Assembly: GCF_030347965.1 (NCBI RefSeq)
Contig: NZ_JAQIBD010000001.1
Span: 744,001-808,000 of the forward strand
Direction of reading: 5' to 3'
DNA length: 64,000 nt
DNA from: Sulfurovum zhangzhouensis
Lineage (GTDB): Bacteria > Campylobacterota > Campylobacteria > Campylobacterales > Sulfurovaceae
Every line of letters starts with the position of its first letter. The first letter of the stretch is position 1. The position numbers and the translations under genes are program-made. Under the pieces are notes generated by a model, which was not told the origin of the DNA, ran no database searches, and saw only the letters and a program-made list of their open reading frames with translations. Below are positions 48,485 through 55,310 of the stretch, piece by piece.

Positions 48485-49071
48485 TGATCAGCCTTGATAT
48501 ATAAATAATTTCTTTGATTTTTTTGTACTATATCATAACTTAACTGATGTTGTACAGCCTCTACCTCATCAAAAACACGGCTCCCTTTGTAAAAGAGATA
48601 AGAGGTATGAGCATCGCTGATATGCTTCGTTAACTCTAACAAAAATTTTGTATCGGTCACGGCACGTGAGCTGATCATCTCAAAAGGCTCATGTTTGACC
48701 TGCTCTACTCTTTTGCCTTCCACCTTGACATTATCAAGTCCTAAATCAATACAAGCATACTTTAAAAATGAGACTCTTTTCTTTAATGGTTCTGCTAACA
48801 CTATCTCTGTTTGAGGCAAAGCAATACCCAGTATAAGACCCGGGAATCCGGCTCCGGTTCCAACATCAAGCAGTGATTTTGGTATTTTAATAAAAGTCAA
48901 AGGGTAGAGAGAATCTATGATGTTTTCATAGATCTTGGCAATCGTTTTTGCACCCGTGAGGTTATGGATCTGGTTCCACTCATGCAATAGCTCACTGAAG
49001 GACTCCAACTTCTGTATAGTCGCCTCATCCAGTTTGATCGACTCATTTTTTAAATAATCGGCTAACTTCAA
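48481..49071 (-). CDS. rsmG: 16S rRNA (guanine-527-N7)-methyltransferase
   Basis: RsmG (GidB) methylates G527 of 16S rRNA with SAM. The 196-residue protein has '[13 protein letters not shown]', the SAM-binding '[17 protein letters not shown]', and 'ISSRAVTD'. In Campylobacter ribA lies directly upstream of this gene, as I recall; here a RiPP cluster intervenes and the last cluster gene overlaps the rsmG start by 4 nt. Confidence 0.95.
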   Translation of the reverse strand: MKLADYLKNESIKLDEATIQKLESFSELLHEWNQIHNLTGAKTIAKIYENIIDSLYPLTFIKIPKSLLDVGTGAGFPGLILGIALPQTEIVLAEPLKKRVSFLKYACIDLGLDNVKVEGKRVEQVKHEPFEMISSRAVTDTKFLLELTKHISDAHTSYLFYKGSRVFDEVEAVQHQLSYDIVQKNQRNYLYIKADQ

Positions 49072-49346
49072 ACTACTTTCACCTCTACTAGACCACTCTT
49101 CTGTAGTTTTTCTACAAAAGTGAAAAGATCGCTTTTAAGCACTTCCTCTTCTACGTCATATTGCGCCATAAGTGTTTCAAGTACATCTTTTAGGTTCTTT
49201 TTTTCTTCAATAGCTTTCCAAAAATCCATTCCTACACTATCAAGCCCGAAATAGTTCTCAGAATTCATATCAAGCAGTACCATCTCTCCGTCTACTTCCT
49301 GGGCAAATACGGTATCTGCGAATACTATTTGTTGGTTGAGATTCAT
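49068..49346 (-). CDS. PqqD-like RiPP recognition protein (lasso B1-type)
   Basis: This protein of about 92 residues matches the PqqD family, which forms the RiPP recognition element that binds leader peptides. Visible signatures are '[17 protein letters not shown]', '[21 protein letters not shown]' and '[13 protein letters not shown]'. It would present the precursor to the leader peptidase encoded at 52459. Two adjacent ATGs (49349, 49346) are possible starts; a longer upstream frame covers the divergent promoter and is unlikely. It overlaps rsmG by 4 nt and has its own -10 box rather than a riboswitch. Confidence 0.85.
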   Translation of the reverse strand: MNLNQQIVFADTVFAQEVDGEMVLLDMNSENYFGLDSVGMDFWKAIEEKKNLKDVLETLMAQYDVEEEVLKSDLFTFVEKLQKSGLVEVKVV

Positions 49347-49365
49347 CATTTTTCTTTTTGATAAA

Positions 49366-49371
49366 ATTATA
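49366..49371 (-). promoter_or_regulatory. Probable -10 box for the PqqD-like gene and rsmG
   Basis: TATAAT on the minus strand, about 20 nt before the ATG of the PqqD-like gene. The short leader leaves no room for an aptamer. Confidence 0.5.
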
Positions 49372-49397
49372 ACATGTATTTGTTTTTTTCTTTTAGA

Positions 49398-49403
49398 TAT
49401 AAT
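49398..49403 (+). promoter_or_regulatory. Probable -10 box for the cyclase gene
   Basis: TATAAT in the context TTTTAGATATAATC, 33 nt before the cyclase ATG. It is divergent from the PqqD-like promoter, and no aptamer lies between them. Confidence 0.55.
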
Positions 49404-49436
49404 CAATACTCTATAAACGTGTATGATTGGATTTAA

Positions 49437-51248
49437 ATGAGCGGCTTTATCACTATTTATCACACCAATGGAGAACCCGTCGACAAACAACTGATTCATT
49501 CTCTCACCCAAACATTAAAATTTCGTGGTCCAGATCAACAAAACGTTTGGATTGATGACAATATTGGTATGGGACATGCTCTATTTAAGACTACTTTTGA
49601 AGCAGAGTATGAAAACCAACCTGCCACCATCGATAATAAAGTGTGGATCACTTGCAGTGCCAGAATTGATGACAGAGAAAACCTTGTCAATAAAATGGGG
49701 ATGAAACATTCGTTAGACTTGTCTAGCACACCTGACAGTGAACTTATCTTACATGCCTACAAAAAATGGGGAGAAGAGTGTCTTGATCACTTATTAGGTG
49801 ATTTCGCCTTTGTGATCTGGGACAAGACACAGCAAAAGCTTTTCTGCGCCAGAGATCATTTAGGTACACGTCAATTACATTATGCCTATATAAATAATAA
49901 AATTATTATATCCAATAGCCTGAATACTATTCGTCAGCATCCGGATATTTCAAAAGAGTTAAATGATAAAGCTATTGCCGGATTTTTATTGACCGGTGAT
50001 TATACATTAATTGATAAAACTATCTCCGTGTATAAAGACATATCTACTTTAGCCCCAACTCATAAATTGACATACAAAAATAAACATATTCATATCAAAG
50101 CTTATTGGGGTATTCCTGATAATCTACCCTTACTGAGATATAAGAATGATAATGATTATATAGAGCATTTTTTAGAAATATTCAAAGAATCGGTGAACGA
50201 TAGGATAAGAACGTCAAAGATTAGTATTCTTATGAGTGGAGGTATGGACTCTACAGCGATAGCAGCTATCGCAAAAAATTCTAATTCGAATGTGAAAATA
50301 CAAGCTGTAACATCCATTTATGAGACCATGGTGAACGATGATGAAAAATATTACGCCGATTTAGTTTCAAAACATTTGGATATTCCAATTCATTTTCACC
50401 TGGCTGATGATTATCAATTATTTGATAAAGGCATTACAACTACCCGGCCTCTTGAAATACTGACACCTATCCAAAGAAACGATATTCAGCGTATCCTTGC
50501 ATCATATAGCCGAGCTTATTTGACCGGAGATGCGGGAGATTGTCTTTTAGAATATACCCCATTTAACTCAACATCAAAAAGACCCGTTAATTTATTTCAC
50601 TTCATACTCCAAATATATAAGGTCACAAAGTTTTTTCATATGCTTCCCAAAGGCAGCGGTATAAAAAGTGTATTCAATCCTTATCAAAAAAAGAAAGAAC
50701 AAACATATAAACCAAATCTGCTGGTACCTTATCCTAGTTGGTTGAGTAGTGAGTTTGAACAAACATTCAATGTTCATCATATGTGGCAAAATTTTCAGCA
50801 GTGGACTCCAAGCTCTTCACACAGAGCACAGATGCAGTTAACACGATTTAACTGGAACAGTGACGATGTATTATTGAACCCTGATTTTACTTTATCTGAA
50901 GAGAGAGATCCCTATCGTGACATACGTTTAATAAAGTATCTGTTTTCCCTACCCTCGTTCCCTTGGTTCTATAAGAAATATATCCTGAGAAACAGTATGT
51001 CAGATTTTTTACCTGATGAAGTGATAAAAAGGCCTAAAACACCTTTACCTAATGTAGTAGAAAAGCTGATCCAGATCACTCCCACTCAACATTTAAATGG
51101 CTGGGAACCCCATACGCAACTGAGCCGTTATATTGACTTAAAAAAGTTACCGACTGTCGAAAAAACAACTGCTACACCAAGTCACAGAATAGTAAATTTC
51201 CGTCCACGCTTACTGAATGAATGGCTCTCACAAATAGAAATGCTGTAA
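49437..51248 (+). CDS. Asparagine-synthetase-like cyclase of the lasso-type cluster
   Basis: This 603-residue protein has an N-terminal Ntn-type glutaminase-like domain (about 1-200) and a C-terminal synthetase domain with the PP-loop 'LMSGGMDSTA' (Ser267-Ser272). It begins Met-Ser-Gly, so the catalytic Cys2 of true glutamine-dependent asparagine synthetase is missing. That loss is usual in lasso cyclases, which adenylate an Asp or Glu side chain to close the macrolactam ring. The gene is convergent with the precursor gene, 26 nt apart. The DNA is visibly AT-richer than the flanking housekeeping genes. A true asparagine synthetase is unlikely given the missing Cys and the context. Confidence 0.88.
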   Translation: MSGFITIYHTNGEPVDKQLIHSLTQTLKFRGPDQQNVWIDDNIGMGHALFKTTFEAEYENQPATIDNKVWITCSARIDDRENLVNKMGMKHSLDLSSTPDSELILHAYKKWGEECLDHLLGDFAFVIWDKTQQKLFCARDHLGTRQLHYAYINNKIIISNSLNTIRQHPDISKELNDKAIAGFLLTGDYTLIDKTISVYKDISTLAPTHKLTYKNKHIHIKAYWGIPDNLPLLRYKNDNDYIEHFLEIFKESVNDRIRTSKISILMSGGMDSTAIAAIAKNSNSNVKIQAVTSIYETMVNDDEKYYADLVSKHLDIPIHFHLADDYQLFDKGITTTRPLEILTPIQRNDIQRILASYSRAYLTGDAGDCLLEYTPFNSTSKRPVNLFHFILQIYKVTKFFHMLPKGSGIKSVFNPYQKKKEQTYKPNLLVPYPSWLSSEFEQTFNVHHMWQNFQQWTPSSSHRAQMQLTRFNWNSDDVLLNPDFTLSEERDPYRDIRLIKYLFSLPSFPWFYKKYILRNSMSDFLPDEVIKRPKTPLPNVVEKLIQITPTQHLNGWEPHTQLSRYIDLKKLPTVEKTTATPSHRIVNFRPRLLNEWLSQIEML

Positions 51249-51274
51249 AATGGTAATATTTTGACTGACGTTAG

Positions 51275-51439
51275 TTAGCTAGCAGCAGGAGTTAAGCTGT
51301 AGCGTGGATTTTGCGTTGATCCATTATCAGTGACTGTAGTAATTGTGTTCTGATTTTTAGTATTGTTATGAATAGTACCAATTATTTTCAATTGGGGTTG
51401 TCTATAACTCTTTTTCTCAAATTCTTTAATTTGTTTCAT
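51275..51439 (-). CDS. Lasso-type RiPP precursor peptide
   Basis: The 54-residue peptide contains an exact lasso leader motif YxxPxLxxxGxxxxxT: Tyr12, Pro15, Leu17, Gly21 and Thr27. By the usual rule (Thr at -2) the core would begin at residue 29 and be 26 residues long, rich in Thr and Asn. The core is non-canonical: it starts with Asn, not Gly, and positions 7-9 hold no Asp or Glu; the only acidic residue is Asp38 at core position 10. The C-terminal residue is Ser54, matching the kinase encoded next door. Start ATG 51439 has GAAGGAT upstream; an in-frame TTG at 51457 would lie between aptamer and ribosome site. Confidence 0.82.
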   Translation of the reverse strand: MKQIKEFEKKSYRQPQLKIIGTIHNNTKNQNTITTVTDNGSTQNPRYSLTPAAS

Positions 51440-51457
51440 TTTTACTATATCCTTCAA

Positions 51458-51536
51458 TATAGCAACCCGGCTATCTTCCCCTTTGTAAGACCCGTGGCTT
51501 TCCGTCCTATTCTCACGAATAGTTTGGCAATTTCAT
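51458..51536 (-). promoter_or_regulatory. c-di-GMP-I (GEMM-I) riboswitch before the precursor gene
   Basis: The minus strand shows GCCAAAC, a GTGA-capped hairpin, GACGGAAAGCC, GGGTCTTAC, then GATAGCC and GGGTTGC. Over 41 nt from GCCAAAC to GGGTCT it differs by a single base from the aptamer before the giant surface protein. The positions equal to G20, A47 and C92 of Vc2 are conserved. The outer stem P1 is weak. The ribosome binding site GAAGGA follows the aptamer directly, which favours translational control. No other gene lies between it and the HPr-kinase-like stop 48 nt upstream. Confidence 0.85.
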
Positions 51537-51583
51537 TTATATTGTACTATACTAAACTATTTATTAAATATTTCTTATAAAAT

Positions 51584-52474
51584 TTATAATTTAGCATGAG
51601 CCACTATTGCATCATGTACCTCACTCAACCGTTTCATATTCCAGGGAACCTTTACATGAAAAACTTTTATACTGTTTAACATTGCTGAAAGGTATTTCAA
51701 TCGTTTGGGTTTAAGATATGAGAACATATAAAGATAGTTAGGAAGAAGAGCATCAAACTTTGCAAACCCCTTCACTTCTTCTATGATGATCTCTGCATCA
51801 CCCTCTACCCCTTCAAGTTCATAAAAAGTATAGATTGGTTTAAAATGCGTTGTAAAGTTTTCCACCCGATAACCCAACTCTTCAAATTTTCGGTAAGGTC
51901 GATGATAGGGATGCGAGCCTACAGCCATAAACTTACCGTCATCGATAAAAGTCGGTACTTTATCATCTGAGATCAGTATATGTCCTTGTTTGATAAAGTA
52001 ATCCGTCATGGTTGATTTTCCACCCATGGACGGTGCGATAAAAAAGATTGGTTTTCCCTCTACTTCTACAGCTCCTGCATGGAAAAAGTCATACATATCT
52101 TCCAATGTCATAAAAAGTGGTAAAAACAGATGAATAAACCAAAAGCTCAATAGCTTTGTATCACCTTTCTCATCCAGCTCATAATATATAGTTCTTTCCC
52201 CTCCGACCCAATAAAAACGTAGCACGTCTTTGACTTCATAACACCAGGGCTGACCTGCTTGATTTCCCTCAAACTCCCTATCACTATAAAGGAAAACATG
52301 ACGCCCATGTACTGCATATAGAGGGAATCCGCAAGTAATGCTTTCTTGTAATTCAGCCGGAACTTTTGAAGAGAGTTCTACTTCATATCTGATCTCTGTT
52401 TCATGGGAAAGCTCTAAAGGTAAGTCGATATCACTCTTTATCTGCGTACCGTACACTATCATTCTTTTCCCCAC
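51584..52474 (-). CDS. HPr-kinase-like protein of the lasso-type cluster
   Basis: This 296-residue protein has the HPr kinase P-loop 'IAPSMGGKSTM' (about 147-156), the preceding 'HAGAVEVEGKPIFF' with His132, and 'LISDDKV' with the Asp pair at 170-171. Homologues in lasso clusters such as that of paeninodin phosphorylate the C-terminal Ser of the precursor. The precursor here ends in Ser, which fits that role. The start overlaps the leader peptidase by 16 nt. A role in carbon catabolite control is unlikely, since no HPr or PTS genes are near. Confidence 0.85.
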   Translation of the reverse strand: MGKRMIVYGTQIKSDIDLPLELSHETEIRYEVELSSKVPAELQESITCGFPLYAVHGRHVFLYSDREFEGNQAGQPWCYEVKDVLRFYWVGGERTIYYELDEKGDTKLLSFWFIHLFLPLFMTLEDMYDFFHAGAVEVEGKPIFFIAPSMGGKSTMTDYFIKQGHILISDDKVPTFIDDGKFMAVGSHPYHRPYRKFEELGYRVENFTTHFKPIYTFYELEGVEGDAEIIIEEVKGFAKFDALLPNYLYMFSYLKPKRLKYLSAMLNSIKVFHVKVPWNMKRLSEVHDAIVAHAKL

Positions 52475-52914
52475 CTAAAAACAGAAAGTACTGTAAAAGC
52501 TTCATGTCCTTTGCCACCTGTAATGATCATATCTCCACATTGTGACCATGCATGTGCATTTATCTTTTCTTCACTCCCATTGTCTTTGAGCACCCCAAGA
52601 TAAAAGACACCTGGAATACCACGCTTTTGTAACATACGTTGTGCTGTCAATGACTGTACCAAACAGGCACTCTCCCAAGGGGTATAAGCAGCTGCTCTTA
52701 TGATCGCTTTCCCTACAGCCATTGCACTTTGCCGGTTTTGATCACTCAGAGGTTTTATGTCAGATATATTTTTTTGATGTTCTAAAGAATGGGTCAAATG
52801 TTTAAAAGAAAACACTAAAAGGGCTGCACGCATCAGCCCCAATGTCACATAAGCTTCTACAAAAAGTTTTTTTTCTTCACCACTTAAAGCAAAGAATTTT
52901 TTGACCTTACCCAA
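52459..52914 (-). CDS. Lasso leader peptidase, transglutaminase-like (B2-type)
   Basis: This 151-residue protein fits the lasso B2 family. It has Cys84 in 'TPWESACLVQSL', then His121 in 'INAHAWSQCGD' and Asp128, the catalytic triad order of transglutaminase-like peptidases that remove the leader. The PqqD-like protein would supply leader recognition. It overlaps both neighbours, so translation is coupled. Confidence 0.9.
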   Translation of the reverse strand: MGKVKKFFALSGEEKKLFVEAYVTLGLMRAALLVFSFKHLTHSLEHQKNISDIKPLSDQNRQSAMAVGKAIIRAAAYTPWESACLVQSLTAQRMLQKRGIPGVFYLGVLKDNGSEEKINAHAWSQCGDMIITGGKGHEAFTVLSVFRWGKE

Positions 52915-54673
52915 GATCCATATCCTCTTTGATTACCCCTCTTGAAAAAAGTTCTTCATAACTTCCTTCTGCCTTAACACGCCCTTCTTCAATCAGATAA
53001 ATATAGTCTGCTTGTTTGATCGTTGTTGTCCTGTGTGCAATGATAATCGTAGTACGTTCTTTTAAGAACTGTTCGAGTGTTTCATATAATTGATGTTCAG
53101 TCTCGTTATCCAATGCCGATGTAGCTTCATCAAAGATCACTACTTTTGGATTTGAAAGTATTAGACGTGCAATAGCTAGCCTCTGTTTCTGTCCTCCCGA
53201 AAGTCGGATACCGTTTTTCCCTATACGTGACTCCAAACCATTTTCCAGGCTAAGTACAAATGTTTCTAGTTTCGCTGCCCTTAAGGCTTCATGGATCTTC
53301 TCGTCACTGATCTCTTTGGAAAGTGTGAGGTTCATACGTATCGTCTCGTTAAAAAAGAGGGACTCTTGCAACATCAATGCAACATTCTCTCGTATGACAG
53401 GAAGTCCAATCTGCTCGATAGGTACACCGTTATAACATATTTCTCCGCCTTTATGCCGATAAAGTCCTACCAAAATCTGGGCAATCGTGCTTTTCCCACT
53501 GCCGCTTGGTCCGATCAAAGCAATCTTTTGTCCGCTTTTTGCTTCGATATTGATATGAGAGAGGACTTCGTTTGAATATTGATAAGCAAATGAAACATCT
53601 TTGAGTGTAACTGAAGTCGTTAATACATTCTCAAAAGGATTCTTCTCATGAGGGTAGTGTGGCTCCTGTTTCAATTTTAAAAGCGCATTAATGCGCTCTA
53701 TCGCAGGTTTGGTATTTTGATAGCTGATCATTAGTCCCATTAACTGTTGTACAGGAGAATTCAAAGCAGAGAGATAAAACAAAAAGGCGATCATCATTCC
53801 TACACTTAAATCAGAATAAGCTACTACTACCACCCCCAAAGCACGGAATATATCAATGACCGTATTAGTCAAAAGTCCGGAAGACCGTTGTGCCACGGCA
53901 GCTTTATGGCCATAATCAATGGATGCATTTTCTATCTCTTTGGACTGGTCAAGAATAAGAGCAAAAAAGTTTTTCTCTTGGTTACTTGCCCGTACTTGAA
54001 TAAAGAGTTCAAGTGTTTCATTCAGTAGTTCATTGTAAACCTCATAGGCTTTATATTGACGTCTTAACAACTCTCCTGTCTTTTTCCCTAGGACTTTTGA
54101 AAAGGCAAGAAAAAAAGGATTCAGGAATAAGATCAATAAAGCCAGAACCCAGTTCATCCATAACATGACTGCTGCAATACCAATAAGCATCAAGGTTGAA
54201 CTGAAAAAACTACTGACAAATGCACTGGCAAAACTACTGACACCTGTTACATCCTGTATGGTCTTGGAAACAACTCCCCCCGATTTTAAAGTCTCATACT
54301 CGGACAAACACACACGCTCAAGATGATGCAAGATACGATGTCTTAGCAGATAACTGATCCTTTGCGTAATTTTAATAGCATAAAAACTTTGTTGATTGCT
54401 AAAAACAAATGCTCCCATTCGCAGTATAGCCACAAGAATTACCGTAACCAAGACTAAAAACCAAGTTTCACTATTACCAAATGTCGTAGACAAAAATGCT
54501 GTCAATTTTCCAGGGTGTCCAAGTAACACTTCATCAATCAATAGTGGAATAAGCATAGGGATAGGCAGAAGCAGTAATGTTGCAGCCATGCCATAAAATG
54601 TTGTCGCCCAAAACTCTTTTTTTTGCCCCAATATCTGCTGCCAGAAACGTTTCAATGAATAGAGCTTTGTCAT
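52907..54673 (-). CDS. ABC exporter with fused permease and ATPase
   Basis: This 588-residue half-transporter has six predicted membrane helices (about 25-310) and one nucleotide-binding domain with Walker A 'GPSGSGKST' (388-396), signature 'LSGGQKQRL' (491) and Walker B 'VVIFDEATSALD' (511). It has no C39 peptidase domain, consistent with a separate leader peptidase. Context says it exports the mature peptide and gives self-immunity, as LasD/McjD proteins do. It overlaps the leader peptidase by 8 nt and the upstream small gene by 4 nt. Confidence 0.9.
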   Translation of the reverse strand: MTKLYSLKRFWQQILGQKKEFWATTFYGMAATLLLLPIPMLIPLLIDEVLLGHPGKLTAFLSTTFGNSETWFLVLVTVILVAILRMGAFVFSNQQSFYAIKITQRISYLLRHRILHHLERVCLSEYETLKSGGVVSKTIQDVTGVSSFASAFVSSFFSSTLMLIGIAAVMLWMNWVLALLILFLNPFFLAFSKVLGKKTGELLRRQYKAYEVYNELLNETLELFIQVRASNQEKNFFALILDQSKEIENASIDYGHKAAVAQRSSGLLTNTVIDIFRALGVVVVAYSDLSVGMMIAFLFYLSALNSPVQQLMGLMISYQNTKPAIERINALLKLKQEPHYPHEKNPFENVLTTSVTLKDVSFAYQYSNEVLSHINIEAKSGQKIALIGPSGSGKSTIAQILVGLYRHKGGEICYNGVPIEQIGLPVIRENVALMLQESLFFNETIRMNLTLSKEISDEKIHEALRAAKLETFVLSLENGLESRIGKNGIRLSGGQKQRLAIARLILSNPKVVIFDEATSALDNETEHQLYETLEQFLKERTTIIIAHRTTTIKQADYIYLIEEGRVKAEGSYEELFSRGVIKEDMDLG

Positions 54674-55023
54674 TCTTGACCCACCCCATCAATATTCATC
54701 ATATAAGCATAGGGCTTGATCGTTGACACTTGCAGTGATACTAAAGTGACCGAAGCATGATTCAGTATAAGAGAGGGAAACAGCATAGAAATGTTTTGAA
54801 AACGCAGATCCATTATCAGGTCTACATTTTTTTCAAAAGTATAAAGAGTCTTATCATCTAGTAATACCTCTTTAGTATACTTATTCTCTCGAATATCATC
54901 ACTTCCCCTTTCAGTGAATATAGTAAAGGTAGTGACATAAACAAATAGAATTAACAGGAAAACAAAAAGTTGTAAATCAACTAAACGAAATTTTTTCAAC
55001 GACATAAACTGCCATCTTTTCAT
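54670..55023 (-). CDS. Unknown small membrane protein heading the exporter operon
   Basis: From the ATG at 55023 the protein has about 117 residues with one transmembrane helix ('LQLFVFLLILFVYVTTFTIF') near residues 18-40 and a ~75-residue part likely outside the cytoplasm. That part is strand-rich with no Cys and no motif I recognise. It is not a typical lasso gene. The ATG at 55005 is an alternative start. It overlaps the exporter gene by 4 nt, so it may be an exporter accessory or immunity factor (inference). The name LptC was considered and rejected. Confidence 0.7.
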   Translation of the reverse strand: MKRWQFMSLKKFRLVDLQLFVFLLILFVYVTTFTIFTERGSDDIRENKYTKEVLLDDKTLYTFEKNVDLIMDLRFQNISMLFPSLILNHASVTLVSLQVSTIKPYAYMMNIDGVGQE

Positions 55024-55030
55024 TATAATA

Positions 55031-55045
55031 CCCCAGACAATCTCT
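55031..55045 (-). promoter_or_regulatory. Small hairpin between aptamer and start codon of the exporter operon
   Basis: CCAGA and TCTGG pair across a 5-nt loop on the minus strand, directly after the aptamer and directly before GGGG, the only ribosome-site-like sequence. It is a candidate expression platform. Confidence 0.4.
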
Positions 55046-55122
55046 GGCAACCCGGCTATCTTTTCTCTTTTAAGACCCGCAGCTTTCCGTCTCTACCTCA
55101 CGATAGGTTTGGCTTTTTCTCT
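55044..55122 (-). promoter_or_regulatory. c-di-GMP-I (GEMM-I) riboswitch before the exporter operon
   Basis: The minus strand shows GCCAAACC, a hairpin with GTGA loop, GACGGAAAGCTGC, GGGTCTTA, a short arm, GATAGCC and GGGTTGCC. It is more diverged than the other two copies in this window but keeps the same G20, A47 and C92 equivalents and the same C21-G46 pair. The aptamer overlaps the beginning of the hairpin before the start codon. An outer stem P1 is not obvious. Confidence 0.83.
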
Positions 55123-55176
55123 AATAAAAGTAATTTATTCTACCTATTCATTAATTAAATAACAGTTAGCGAAGAT

Positions 55177-55182
55177 ATTATA
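55177..55182 (-). promoter_or_regulatory. Probable -10 box of the exporter operon
   Basis: TATAAT on the minus strand, about 55 nt upstream of the aptamer, in an AT-rich stretch that otherwise holds nothing I recognise up to the ribA stop at 55311. Confidence 0.4.
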
Positions 55183-55310
55183 TAGTAGAAATAACAAATA
55201 TGCGATACACGCGCAAATTTTTTTAACTGAGCAAACAAGCTGAGAATTATATGATAAGAGAAGAGTGCATAAATAATTTTAGTTTCTTATTTATTCTGAT
55301 ACAAAGTGGA

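Noticed and set aside
51275-51439. Ordinary 7-9 residue macrolactam ring for the precursor
   Set aside because: No Asp or Glu lies at core positions 7-9 under the standard cleavage rule, so a classical ring cannot be drawn.
54670-55023. LptC as the identity of the small membrane protein before the exporter
   Set aside because: It shares one N-terminal helix and a strand-rich remainder, but no LptC motif is visible and the partner is a peptide-type exporter, not LptB/F/G.
9401-55122. 3',3'-cGAMP (GEMM-Ib) specificity of the aptamers
   Set aside because: A first alignment placed A or T at position 20, but aligning the C21-G46 compensatory pair puts G at position 20 in all three copies, which predicts c-di-GMP.
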